From Macquaria australasica (Eukaryota; Chordata; Actinopteri; Centrarchiformes; Percichthyidae), in the NCBI GenBank assembly GCA_005408345.1, contig SEMN01000045.1:675001-739000 (forward strand): a stretch of DNA of 64,000 bases, given 5' to 3'. Below are positions 10,463-23,473 of the stretch, in pieces; the stretch's first letter is position 1; each line of letters starts with the position of its first letter. The position numbers were made by a program, and so were the translations under genes. Under the pieces are notes generated by a model that saw only the letters and a list, made by a program, of their open reading frames with translations, did no database searches and was not told the DNA's origin.

Positions 10463-13400
10463 TCAAGAGTTTCGAGGCCCCATCTGGTTGTTGACGGGCC
10501 CTGAGTGACACTGCTGTTGCTCTACCATATGCAGGACGCTGTCTGAAAGTCCTTTAATGTCGCTGTGTGTGTCGGGATGAGCAGCCAAAGACTTGAGAAG
10601 TTCAGTCACGCCCTCCTTCTCCAGCAGGCTGCTGTAATGTGAAGCTAGAGGAAAGAGGGAGGAAGTGCTGAGAACATGAGAGAGGAACGGAAGCTTTACA
10701 GTGATCGACCCCACCACTGCTTGAATATTAATACTCCGGCGAAGTCTATGAATCTATTTATCTATTCAATTGTGCAATATTTGTGGCAAATGTAAAATGA
10801 TAGACAGAATAACAAACAGCTCTATTTTACATCAACATAGGTACTGTATAGGGCTGCAACTAACGATTATTTTCATTATTGATTAATCGATGAATCATTT
10901 AGTCTATAAAATGGCAGAAAATGTCCATCCCAGTTTCTCAAAGTCCAAGGTGACGTCTTATAATGTCTTGTTTTGTCTGAACAACAGTTCAAAAACAAAA
11001 CCCAAAGATATTCAGTTTAATATGAAATAATATAGAGAAGAGCAGAAAATCTTTATATTTCAGAGGCTGAAAACAGCCTTTTTTGCCATTTTTGCATGAA
11101 AATGATAAATAGTTGCCAATTATTTTTCTATGGATCGATACACAGTTCTGTGTGACAAATTGATCTGAATATGCTGACCTCTATAAATCCACCCATGTGC
11201 TCCCCATAGTCAAACCCCACCCCCAGTATCCCCCCAGTCAGTTTATGTGTCTTACTGTTTTGACTGCAGACCAGCTGTATGGCCCAGACTGCCCACAGCT
11301 GCACTCCGGAGGGCTGACGCGTCTGAAGCAGAGGGCAAAATGGACGGAACGACCTGAAATGTGGACACAAGGAGACGGTACACTGAGATTTAAAAAATGT
11401 ACTTCTGAGTCATTAGGAACTTTTTTCTTTTGGTATATTTTGTGCTAGAATTGCCAGACAGTTGATTTTCTTTGGCATTAACGCTGTCCAGGGAAATGTA
11501 CACTGAGGTGTCACTGGCAGAAAATTATTTTCAATACATTTTAAAATGCTTTCTTGTGATTGGCTGAGCTTTCTCAAGCACTCATGGTAGTATTCTGCGT
11601 GACAGAAAGAACCTATACAGGTAATTACATTTGTCTTAAATGTACACAGTGTTTCTAACCATCCAGACATTATATACATTAAATCAGCAACAACAAGAGT
11701 GTTAAGAGAGAATATAGGACGTGTTATTGGTGGGAAATAATTTAAAGTGTTATGCAACATGTAGCTTGCATTTGATGTTGAATTAAATGAGTCACTGCAT
11801 TAAAAATGACTCTACTTTTGTCCAGTTTGCGTTTCTCTCACCTGTAAGAGACCATTTCTCTCCCCAGTTGGGTCCATGTTATTATGGATGCATGCTGCAA
11901 AGAAAAAAAGGCACTCTGAAAAAGAGCCAAAGGTGAACTGAACTGCCTAAAATGCAAAACCGGCATCCAAAACCTTCCGCCTCTCACACGCACCAGCTGC
12001 TTCAGTATGGTGCTGTGGAGCTCGTCGCCCAGGGTCCAGGCCTCTGGTCTGGAGGCGAGCTGTGCCAGAATCCCCCCTGCAAAGTAACGCACCCCCACCT
12101 CCACCTGGGGGTCCTGCAGCAGGCTGAGGATGTGCTCCAGCAGGTCCTCCTCCATCAGGTCTGCCTGCAACGCCTCCACCTCTGCTATGTTGTTCTACGA
12201 CACAGCAGGACGAATGATAGCAGTGATGACAGCAATAATAACATTGGATGTAGCTTAGCAGAAAGGTGTTAGATCCAGAGGGGATACAGGAGCTGTTTTA
12301 TGTCAAATTACCTACAGATGGATTTAATTTTATTCCTATTGGTCAAATACATTTAAACATTTGGGGGCAATATGAAAACATTTAACAGAACTCCCAAATT
12401 CAGATGCTGCCTGACGTCACAGCATTAAGCCCTGAATGTGGGAATGATTGCAAAAAGAAAACGAGCATAAGCTGTAAACACTGCAATCACGCTTTAGTTT
12501 AAACAAGCTATAAACATGTGGCACCCAATCACAAACACGTTCTGAACTATTCACACCACACACACCCACACTGAACCCACCAGGAGGCCAAGGACCTTCT
12601 GCTGGATGGAAGGTTCAGTGTTGTAGGTCTGCAATGCAAAAGATGGACAGTGTAAGAGGAAAAAATGTTTGTGTGTATGTGTGGGTGCATTTCTGTATTA
12701 AAGTGTATTTTTGGGGGGCTCCTCTACCTCCAGAACCTCCTCGTACAGCTCCAGGCCCTGGCACTCGATGAAATTGCGAGCAGCGGTGGGCATCTCATCT
12801 GTCAGGTTCCACAGAGCACTCAGGGCAAACTTCAGACTGGAGTCCACCACTCCCACCATGGCTTTCTGCTGCACAATAGCCAGCAGCTGCTGCGAGACCG
12901 AGCAAATGAGTGGAGAAAACATGATAGAATTCCACTGTTGGATACAATTATTTACATATTAATAAGTGGCACCAGACATACAATAAACAAATAACTGAAG
13001 CGTAGAGAGAAGCTTGATTACATACACAAAGAGAGAAATAGAGGTGATTGAACAATGGAGCAACAGTAAACTGAGAAGGTTGAGTGCATGGACAGTGACA
13101 GAGAGTAAATGAGTATATCCAGTGGGTAGGTAATGGAAAATATAGCAAGTGAGAAAGACAGAGAGAGAGAGGGAGAGAGAGAGGGAGAACTAGAACTACA
13201 CGCATATGTAGTGCTAAGCCGGGGACGTTGATGTACGTTTGAAACTAAAATAAAATACCCTGAAAGTGTAAATGTACCTTCACTATAAAGACGTCCTTGC
13301 CGAGCTGAGCGGTCTCCTCCGTGGACAACTACAAGTAAAACAAATAGATGAGTGCTGCTTGGAGTTCTACCCATTTTTCCTAAATGTCAAACTAGAACAA

Positions 13401-16400
13401 ACAGTGCTTTTATCGCACGCAGAAACTGGCCCCATTTTAACTGGACTACATGAAAGCACAAAGCTGGCTGTTGAAACTAGTGTCACAGAGGTGCAGGAGG
13501 TGACTGAGGCGCGGGACTAACAGGTGCCATACTATTTTCCTGCAGCAGACTAATGCACAGTAAGTGAGCGGGTGTCTTGACCTTGGCCACCAGAATGGAG
13601 ATGACGGCCACAGCCATCCTCTGAAGGGTAGGATCCTCGTGGCTGCTCAGCCAGTTAATCACCAGCGTGGCTGCTAAATACCTGAACCATGATCACAGTG
13701 TGGATGTCAAGAACACAGTATTACACAAATATACTAGTAATGTGTACAGACATGCCTTGGGAAAATCTGAGTTCAGGTCTGCATTTTTACATCTGGAGGA
13801 ACTATTTCTTTTGGCGCTTACATTTCAAGACAAAATATATTTTAGCTGGATCACAATTTGTTGGAAAAACACTATAGTGCCACTCTATGAGCGCGCTGAT
13901 TATCTTGGCTGCTGAGAGACCGTGGCCTCCTGCGTCATATTGTAAGTGAGAGAAAGTAAACTAACTTGTCAAAAGGGACATCCTGAAGGATGTAGTCACT
14001 GCAGAGCGCCAGCAGACAGTTCTTTTGCACCTGGAGAGATGGAAACAGTTTAAGAAATGAAGAAAATATATGGGCATGTGTGTATGAGGCATTATGGGGT
14101 AACTACAAACACTGTCTGAAGGTGGCAGAAGGGGATCTGCAACCAAATGCAGCAAATATGAGGTCAGAATCTGATGAATGACAAGCCAGCTGGTGGCAAC
14201 AGAACCATTTTTTTTTTTTGCTGTTCTGTAACTACGACACAGATCTTTAATCAGAGACACGGAGCACGTCCCCTGACCTGTTGGTGGTTGGGGAAGGTCT
14301 TCATGGCATACAGCAGCTGGGTGACAGTGGAGCTGAGCAGGCTGACAGGCATGGCCTCTGCCAGGTCCTGAGTGGTCAGGTTGAACACACACGCTGTGGC
14401 CACCAGGTGGACGTGCATGGAGGTGGGGTGGCTCTGCATTCCACTCAGCACCAGCTACAGGAAACAAGAGGTTCATGCCATAATCACGCGTTTCAGAATA
14501 ATTCACCGTTTGTGCTTGTGACTGTTGTTGTTGGTTTGTCAGATTATAAACTGTCTAGAAAGGGCTGGATCTACAATCTGGGTGGCTTTTTTTTCTGCTT
14601 CACTGAATCAGTAGAGGACAGTGGTCATCTCCCAGATATTATTAGCCTGTAACCCTCCCACCTCCCAAAACTACTCATCAAGCCAGCTGTGAACTTTTTG
14701 TTTTTTTGTACTATTTATCTGAAAGGCTCTACTAGAAACTGCCTCTTTACCTCCTCTTTCGATCATGTCTAAATACAGTAATTATAATGTCAGGTCTGAG
14801 GACATTTTAACTTTAGCTGTACAGTTTGTTCAAACTGAGCTCGAAGAAAACCCTCGGTCCTTACAAAGGGAATGAGTTACAAACAAATATCTCATTTATT
14901 TTTACATCTCTTTCCTTTGTTTTAGATTTTAAAACATTATATTTAAGCATTTTGAATGCTACTATGAATGAAAATGTCATGAATTTCTGTGTGTTTTCCT
15001 GTGTTTATACTATGTGTTTTATTTTTTTTGGTAAGGTCTCTTAAATAGGAAATCTTGATCTCAGTGAGACTTCCTGTTTAAATAAAGGATTAACTAACTA
15101 ACTAGTTAAAATTAAACTAAAACAATAAGTGGAGATATTGTGCAACATTTGAGTAAAACATAATAAAAAATCGTATTTAACTTATTATACAGTGCAATTA
15201 TTAAAGTATAATTCTAGTTTCTTACAACCTGGCTCTTATTATCGGAATTCTGGCCATCATTCCTATCTGTTTATTGTACTCAGGAAGGTAATTGCTGAGA
15301 TCTGTGAAGGTGGTGACATTTACTCGTTGCACGTTGTTTCAGCAATGTCACCGGCATTCCAGATCTAAGCATTTACTTTTGTGAGTAAAATGTAATCATA
15401 ACTAATAGAAATGATGGCCGAAATGACAAAAATAAGACCTTTGTTGTAATAAACCGGAATGATCCTTTAAAGATATTGGTCAAAGACAATGCTAACCATA
15501 GTACCTTTAGCAAATCTGGTCGTGGTTTGTCAATGTCCGTGATTAGATTGTAGAGATGGACGAGGGCCTCTCGTATGAAACACTCACGGTCTCTGTACCT
15601 TCTCAGGGCCTCGCACACCTGGCTCTCATTAGCCTCTCCGGTTACCTGAACATATACAGCAGATCAGCACTGTCAGAGAGACAGGAAATGCAGCGGCCAT
15701 ATGCAGCACATATACAAACAGAGCCTCGAGTCAAAGACAAATGAGAAACTTATGCGAGAGTCAAGCTCATGTGTCTACCCACAACATTCCCTGATGTCCT
15801 GACATGTCACAAACCAGCTGTTTGTGACATCAACTGGTCCTTACTGGTCCTGTTTGTGACCCGATGGTCCTTACTTTTAGGTTTTTCTGGGAAGACAGGA
15901 CATCACAGGAGCTAGCCCCGGTGGCCAGCAGGCCCAAGAAGACCAGTCCACCCCTGGCCTCCATAAACGCTCTGACTGCTGCATCACTGATCCTCTTCCG
16001 TCCAGAGATATCTAGAGAAACAAGGGAAGGGAGGACATGGGGACTCCCCTCCAGAAGCTGCCGCACTGTCTCATCTCCATCTCTCCCGTCACTGTCATCC
16101 ACAGCAAAATGGTCATCTGAAAAGTCTAGATGCCTGAGAGCGTGAAGCTGGCTGAGGACAGAGAGCAACCTGGCAGGCGACATATCCAGCTGCCGCAGCC
16201 GGTGGGCGATCAGGGATCTCAGGGTGTTCTTGCAGTCAAGGAGTGCGATAAGCTTTGAGATGGTGCTGCAGGAGATATCCAGGTTCTCCAGCTGAGGCAG
16301 AGTGCAGATATCCTCAAGGACAGCATCAGTCAGGTCTGTGTTGGCAAGGTTGAGCGTCCTCAAGCCCTGCAGGGAGCTGAAGCCACCACGGGTCCCTCCA

Positions 16401-17805
16401 TCCTCCCCCAGGGACTCCCAGTCCAGACGTAGCCCATTGAGGGATAACCTCTGCAGGCTGGATCTGCACTCCAGGTTGGAGGCCAGGCTTGAGACGATGT
16501 TGGCCCCCGTGAGGCCCCCAGAGACACAGGAGGCATCTAGTTCCTGGAGCCGGTGAGGGCAGAGGGCCAGGCGAAAAGCTTCTGCAGACACCGGGCAGCA
16601 GCGGATGGAGGCTCGGCGCAGGCGGAGCTCTTTGCAGCTTCGGAAAATCCCAACAGTTCTGTCATTGAGTATCCCTTGTAGGGAGAAGCAAACAGAGGGA
16701 CGTTGTAGGAAAAAAATAGCATCAGTTTAGCCACATTTATGTTTGTGGAATAGATTTTCCCACCATTTCAGCCTGGCGTAGAACACTGTGAACAAGTCAC
16801 AGTCATATGATTATAGGGTAAGTTAAGGATAATGATATTCTGACATAGTAATTCACTTTCGTTTATACAGGAAGTTATTTGCCTGAAGAATTATAACTAA
16901 CTGAAGGTCATAGATGAGTCACATTTGTCGTAATGTGAGTTTACTTGACCCTTTTTTTCAACTTGCCCCAGAACTACTATCACTTGGTAGCTGCGGTTGC
17001 CCTCACTTGTTGATATTGATTGGTATTGACTGGTGTGTTGGGAGTCTTTTCCGCCCTCCTGACTTACCTTTAGTTGCCATCTTACACAGTAGCTGGTCGG
17101 CCATCTCCTGTGGGAAGAGTGGGGCCCAGCTGAGGCACATGGAGCCGTCTGCTCGCCTGCTGCACAGAGCATCCAGGCTGCGGCACACCTGAGCCAAGCA
17201 GAGGTCGCACAGGGCCTGGGGGCCCAGGGCATCCTGCAACACATCAACAGGTAATCACAAGAGTCATACTACTGTATAATTACATAATAGACAGTGTATC
17301 CAAATCACAGAAAAAACATATCTTAATCAATTTGGGTGAAACGACCACTTTAAGAATACAATAATTATGTCATTATTGTAAAGCTAATATTACTAGCGTG
17401 TTATTAATATTCTGTATTGTACAGGGTGTAATACATCTATGCAGTAACGCCCTACATATGTTTCAGAGGTTTTTGTTCACATTAAATACATTAGTAAAGC
17501 ACGTATAGGCCCTGACAGTTGTCTCCCAGGCTCCTTCTTCAGGGGCTCAACAGGTCCACATTGACACAGGATCTCTAACGCTGCAGGAGTCTAATTTTAT
17601 CCTCAACAGATGAGGCACAGCACACAAGTAAAGCCCGTTTAAATCACCTAATCCAACCGCTCTCTGTAGGGCGCAGCGGACAAAGGCAAGTGGTCCTACA
17701 GCGCGGTGTGTAGGCCAAAGCGAAGTTTGTCCCCGACACATGAAGCTCACGAAAACAAAACACTGGCAACATTTTATAGAAAAGGGACGAGGTCAAACTC
17801 ACCAT
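10463..17805 (-). CDS. zyg11: ZYG11 (ZYG11B-like), substrate receptor of a CUL2 ubiquitin ligase, complete, 14 coding exons
   Basis: Exons, 5' to 3' on the minus strand: 17805-17803, 17233-17068, 16674-15875, 15645-15505, 14454-14278, 14030-13966, 13681-13582, 13328-13278, 12889-12728, 12628-12581, 12194-11994, 11894-11842, 11353-11256, 10644-10463. They join in frame to 748 residues plus stop; human ZYG11B is about 744. The N-terminus (residues 2-56, with FPQEMADQLL) is the VHL/Cul2-box region that contacts Elongin C and CUL2. Residues about 57-370 are leucine-rich repeats (LDISCSTISKL, LVSLDISG). The rest is armadillo-like helices (ALWNLTDE, VLGLLNNIAEV, VQLWAVWAIQLVCS) that in human ZYG11B/ZER1 hold N-terminal glycine degrons. 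The first coding exon is only the ATG. Exon 7 appears to use a weak donor, GTCAAG. I infer the same receptor role here. Confidence 0.95.
10850..11141 (+). mobile_element. hAT-like non-autonomous DNA transposon, copy 1 (in the last zyg11 intron)
   Basis: Begins with GGGCTGCAACTAACGATTAT and continues GATTAATCGATGAATCATTT and GTCTATAAAATGGCAGAAAA, a sequence I recognise as a very common teleost hAT-type repeat. The right terminus is degenerate. No coding capacity. Confidence 0.6.
15030..15110 (+). repeat. Retroelement 3' tail ending in a TAAC-type short repeat (zyg11 intron)
   Basis: TCTTGATCTCAGTGAGACTT followed by TTAAATAAAGG and several TAAC units resembles the 3' tail of widespread teleost LINEs. 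The body upstream (from about 14700) shows no readable reverse transcriptase. Confidence 0.45.
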
Positions 17806-18005
17806 GCTTGAAAAGTAAACAGTCGGAAGGAAAATAAAAAAAATAACGGTATCACGTCGTTCTGCAAATTGTTAGATGAAAAGACGTCATTGTTTATATC
17901 AATTTCTTCCCTTTAAATCAAAGACAAGTTATGAAATCTTCTGTTTTGATTACAGTCGTTGCTGTTAACCGTCGAGTATCAGCTGTCACAGGCTGCCCGC
18001 CTCCT

Positions 18006-18033
18006 ATTGGTCAATAGCCTACGCATGACGTCA
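18006..18033 (-). promoter_or_regulatory. zyg11: Probable zyg11 promoter: CCAAT box and CRE
   Basis: About 200 bases upstream of the zyg11 ATG there is an inverted CCAAT (ATTGG at 18006-18010) and a perfect palindromic cAMP response element (TGACGTCA at 18026-18033), in locally GC-richer DNA. No TATA box is evident, which suits a housekeeping gene. Confidence 0.5.
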
Positions 18034-18078
18034 CCGAGGCGATACAGTTTTAATCCCTATTTGTTCGACTTTTAACTC

Positions 18079-18118
<40 letters not shown>
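18079..18118. repeat. (CTAT)n microsatellite
   Basis: About ten uninterrupted CTAT units, just upstream of the zyg11 promoter. Confidence 0.95.
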
Positions 18119-19471
18119 TGTACTTTTTTGCACATTCATACTGGCAGTGTTTCTGTTTAGGATTAAGCATTGGACCTGCAACAGCTGTGAAGATGGAGGT
18201 GGTAATAAACTCGTTTAGCCACAAGGAGGGGCTCAGAGAGAGCTGGAGTTTAACTTTTAATCAGTGTGACAGCTTATTTGTTATAGTGAAATGTGAATTT
18301 TCAGTGCTAAACAATTAATCACTAAATACAAAGGCCCAAACTCCAGTTTGTACATGAAAAAATAAATGCTATGCTAAGGACAGGGGCTAAAATGAAAAGG
18401 GGGCATCTACATGAAGTGGAGAAGGACCTTGCCTTGCTGAAATGTCTGTCTAATGTGACATCAGGACACAAATAGAGCATGGAAGTGTCCCCTTAGGGCA
18501 TAAACAAGTCCTGTTTAGATTAAGGTTTTTAAAAAAGGCACACTGGGAGAGATTTTTTCTGCTCAGATTATTTAATTTTTAGATGGTTGAAGAGGTGAAA
18601 ATATTCCACATTTCACAAAAACAAAAGCAAAAATGTGTCAGAAAGTCAAAAAATTAAACATAATTTTGTGTAAAAAAGATATTTTCTTTCTTTCTTATCC
18701 CTTTCATTCCCTTAGGACCCCTCAGATTTATCCTGGGACCCTTTAGGTGGGCCCAACCCCCAGGTTGGGAAACACTGATCTGGGCTACACAAAAGTGGGG
18801 CTTGTTAAATGTGGAGCTGATACAGATAAAGATTTCCAGGTCTGGATTGAATTAGCACAAAATGTGTTTCTTAGCTTCATTCAATAACAGCTTGCTCAAA
18901 GCACATGTTCTTCTATATATCATTTATTTCAATTGGACGACTTCTATTATACACAACCGACCACCTAAGAGACGCACACTCTCAGTCACACAACATATGT
19001 TCTCATACATGTACGGGTCATACGCAAGCACCCCACACACACACACACACACACACACACTCGTACATTATGAATGTCCTGCCTCAATGGCTCATAAGTA
19101 AATCTGTCCTCCCACATGCTGAAGTATGTCTCCCCACGCAGAGAAGCCCCATGCATCAAAGCCTGTGCTTCCTCCTCAATCCAAAACATTTAGCTGAGGG
19201 GGAGTCCTTTTTGTCTGCAAAGCCCTCTGCATATTGTCCTCATAACCAAATAAACACAGCTGCCAATGGCTCTCAAGATTGCCGCAAGAGACGCACACAT
19301 CCCAAATACGGAGCAAACACAAGAGAAGCGCTCACATCCAAAACAGACCTTCTATTATTGTGCTAAAGCTACTGGATCACCAGAATCACTCAGTCATTGG
19401 ATTAGAGCTGATAGGAAACAGCTTTGTGAGGAGGAGTGAGTAGACTATGAGAAATAGTATGAAGCTGACAG

Positions 19472-19552
<81 letters not shown>

Positions 19553-19850
19553 AGAAAAAGAGAGTTTACGCGCAACTTCTACAAAGCACACAGTGTGTGT
19601 GGGAGACAATGTTACATTGTAAACAAGACCTTATGAGAGTTAAGTGATGACAGCTAAACTGATTTTGAGTGTGTGTCTTCACCACTCTTGCTGACTCCCA
19701 GCCAATCTGATTCACCGCTTAGTTTTTTCATCAGTGGTGAAACCTTAGATTAGGAGGGGCCTTTCTTTTCTTCCTAAACTTTAGAGCAGGGAGGCAGGGC
19801 CAAGCCTTCCCTCTGCCCAAACTACAGAGAAAAATCACACCATCAGCCTC
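18119..19850. other. Intergenic DNA between divergent genes zyg11 and angptl1
   Basis: No gene recognised. 18711-18786 contains the terminus-like CAGGTTGGGAAACACTGATC typical of a dispersed teleost repeat. AC repeats lie at 19031-19061 and a long TG repeat at 19472-19546. Confidence 0.5.
19472..19546. repeat. (TG)n microsatellite
   Basis: More than 35 consecutive TG units; likely highly polymorphic. Confidence 0.95.
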
Positions 19851-19889
19851 CCTCTCTCTGTATATGGACCACCCTCTACTGTTCTCCTA

Positions 19890-20076
19890 GTGGACAGTGT
19901 TCACTTGTGCCATAGCTGTGTGCAGGCCTTCCTTCTCAATGAGAGCAAAGACAGAGGGAGACTGAGAGTGAGAGGAGGAGAATGGAGAGCATGAACCTGC
20001 ATAGGAAACACATCTGAGACACCAAGCTGGGTCTTGCCTGCACCTCCTGGATCTCTGACTGAACTCACTTACACGG
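19890..20076 (+). other. angptl1: Probable non-coding first exon of angptl1
   Basis: A TATATGG element at 19861 is followed by a purine-rich segment and a good donor (ACACGG then GTAAGA at 20077). The next acceptor upstream of the angptl1 ATG (TTTTTATAG, exon start 23437) leaves only 37 untranslated bases on the coding exon, so an upstream leader exon is expected. The exact transcription start is inferred. Confidence 0.4.
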
Positions 20077-23000
20077 GTAAGATGTTTTTTTAAATTAATT
20101 TCTGTGATCAGGTTATTTATGAAATGAATATGACATTTGTGTGTTTTTTTATGCTTTGGAAAAGTTTTCCCAAATTACCATGAATAACAAATTGCAATTT
20201 ACTGATAAAAGTAAAGGTAACACTGAACAATAAAGTTAGATTTAAATTTGAGATGGAAGTGGGGTCCTCTAGACATCTGTGACTCTTCATAAAGAACCGT
20301 GGAATGACTGTGAAATGCTGAAATTAAAGTAGCCATTTGAGAATCTTTAAATAGTTTATATTTGTTTTGAAATTCCACATGTACATCTGGTGTAAACCCC
20401 ATGATCATATTCACCATGTACACAGCTCATACATCATGTCATCCCCTCAGCAGATGGACCTAATCAGTGGCACCATCAGAATAACTTGTGGGTTAATTGG
20501 CACAGTCCTAAAAATCTGCTGGCCCAGAGCAAAAGCCACAACAAAGTTAGACTGGAAACATTTCTCTTTTGCAATATATTCATGTTGTATGTTGAAATAT
20601 AGTTGGAGAGAAATTAAGGCATGCAAAGGCGGTATTCCCAGGGATAAGCTTTTTGAGGGCTTTAATGTCAAAGAAAATCTTTTAATTGAGGAGCTTACCA
20701 GTAGACAGTTAGAGCTCAGTGGCACCACTTAGAGTCAGTGTGCCGATTGGCACAAATGTTCCTCTGGGCTGGGAAAACCAGCCACCGCAAAGTTTGACCT
20801 GTCTGGTTGCAAGGACTGCATTAATATAGATGAGGTGGCTGGATCTGGTCAGGTCTGGCTCTGAGCGAAGAGAGGAGAAAATACCCGTTTAATAAGTCAA
20901 CAAAAAAAAAACATGGCTGCTGCGGCTGACTTGATGAAGACCAGCAGGGTGTGAACGACAGAGAGAAACCTAGTGGTAATAACTGGCCGATGAGATTCCC
21001 AGCCCTGGCTGAGGAGCCTCTGTGTAAACACTGTCACTCCTGTCAGGCCGGGGCCTGTGAGATTCATATTGTGGGGTTGGAGACGTGCAGACGGGCCAAT
21101 TGCTGAGACCGAGCTATTGAAGGGGATGACCTGTGATTATGGAAAGACAGGAAAAAGTCCTCTCTGGGTAATAATAACTGCCTGACAGTGCCAAGGTGTT
21201 TCTGAGCTCTGACGCATGGCCCGTTTTCCTTAAAGTGCCTTTTCCTTTGCCCTCAGATGGTTTATAATCTATGACAAAACAAACAGCTTGTTCCATATGC
21301 TAAAGCTAAAATACAGGCTTCTGGGCATTTCCTTGTGCTGCTGAACTTTTAAGCCAGTTATTAAAAATTAATGTTGGTTCAGACACTTTCTTTCTATCAA
21401 TAAGTCATTGTGCTTTATGAAAACACAAAAACTTGATATTATATATTTCCCTAGAGGCAAGATTGTTTTTTCCTTTGACAATGATAAAAGGGTACTATTC
21501 TGCTACAGCAGCAGTTTGAGCTTAGGTAATGCTCTGGGATCTGTCCCATTAACTGCGGTCAGGACTCTTCAGTGCAACTAAACATCAAGAGGAGACCACA
21601 GAAATGATTCAAAGCCCCTGCTGTCTCTGTCTTGGACTCGTTTAATTCTGCTTCTTTGGCATCTGTTAAAATCCTCTGCAGATTTGTTTTGATGAGCTCT
21701 GATATAAAGTGGTTCATATTGTGTGCCTGTCAGAAGTGTTAGATGAAGGTTACTTAACCTCCTTGGCCATATCCACCAGACTGCCTTCAGGTTGGATTTA
21801 GCCCCTAGTGCCAAAATCAGCCTGAACTTGGCTCACCATAAGCCCCACTTCCAGATCCAAGCCTCGCTATTGAATATGGAAGGAGGGTTCTTTCACTTAG
21901 CATGCATTTTTGAACGTCACCCACTCCTGCTCCATCCGTTATGCTGTCAAAACCAATAAGATCAAAACACAAGCTTCCCTTCCAAAAATAGACTCCAGAA
22001 AACATTACTCATAAATCAGGGATCCCTGCTCCCCCTGCTGCTCCTCAAACACATCAGTTTCTTTTATTCCTCACCAAATTCAAATGTATCTGTTTGTACC
22101 AGCCAGGCAGAAATTGGACATGTCAAAATGAGTCAGTGAGGCCCAGTCATAACCGCCTGCTGGCTTCTACCATTTTGCTCATTACTGATATACGCCATTC
22201 AACACCTTCGTGATTCAGTGTCATCCAAGGCCACATTAACTTCATTTTCTGCCACATATTTCATTTTCAGTCAAAATTCGTCAGAGACAGAGGTTTTTAG
22301 CATGCTAATTCTCCACACGAGCCAGTGCAGGTACGCTGAAAGGCTATAGGGGAGGTTCATGGAAGGTCTGAGCCAGGAGATCTACAGAAATATGAAAAAC
22401 AGATCCCAGCACTTGCACACACCCAGACACCTGATACAGATGTGGTAAGGGCCATAATGAAAGAAAACCCATGAGGGAATGTATTGAAAATATGAGCTAC
22501 AATAACAGATTCGTGGTGGGTGGGTGGCACTGCTCTTACTCCACCAGAAGCGTACCAGAAGGCCCATCTTGCCAAGGGCAGGACTGTCTGCAGTACTTGA
22601 TGTGTGAAAGCAGCTGTACCTTTGCCACAGTCTGCTACTTTTCACTTAAATTGTAATGCTCACTTACTTCATAATTAAGCAAGACTCTTCTGTTGAGTCT
22701 TGACTGGAAGCTTTCTCCTGTGTCATGCCAACAGATGCTCCTTGACTATTTACGGTTTGCAGGCACAGTGGTTATATTGGATTATATTGGATTAGAGGAG
22801 AAAAGAAAACATCTGGTAGGAAATTGAACAAAAAGTACAAAATGAGCGGTAATTTAAAGGAATTTTTTTTTGTAAATACTTGGACCAAATTAAAAAATAA
22901 GTCTGGTGATATTCAATATTTTTCTTATTGTCAGCAAAGGCAATGTAAAGACCACAGCCAACAATGAATTCATCCTACTACCAAGTATGAGGTGTAGCCA

Positions 23001-23473
23001 AAGTCTGATATGGCATAATCCTCTGTGCCATACAGTAGGCCAGACCTCCACTCTTGTCCAAAAACTTAACTGTGCTTTTTTTTTAAAAACAATACTAAGA
23101 GTCTACAGCCATGTTAGCAGCGCTGTGAGGCTGAGATATTTCACTCTGGACCAATGTGGTGGACCCACTGACCCACAGAGAGACATTGCCATCCCTAGAG
23201 CCATGCTGCTAGTGCTAACATGGCTAAAAATGAAACTCTTCCATCGGTTCCTACGTCTTCAGTAGGAGCCAATGGGCTTGGGGCTGAGTGCCAAAGACAG
23301 GGTATGGAAGTTGGAAAGTAGGCTATTGAAAGATGGACTTTATGGGATTTATTGACAATAAGTAAGTAGGTAATATAGAATAATATCAACCTTTTTCTTA
23401 AGTAAAATGGTCTACACTTCTCATTCCTTTTTATAGATCTTTAGCTTGTTTGGTGACAAAGAGAGGACGAACC

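Noticed and set aside
11982..11993. Joining zyg11 exon 11 directly to the exon at 11353
   Set aside because: The frame would be lost; a 53-base exon at 11894-11842 supplies the missing residues (TWTQLGREMVSYR) and restores the frame.
13018..13374. Leucine/serine-rich open frame overlapping zyg11 exon 8 and its 3' intron
   Set aside because: Only the 51-base exon at 13278-13328 belongs to zyg11; the rest is a GA/CT-rich intron tract.
18862..19647. Open frames rich in HTHTHT and VCVCVC
   Set aside because: They are translations of CA/TG microsatellites.
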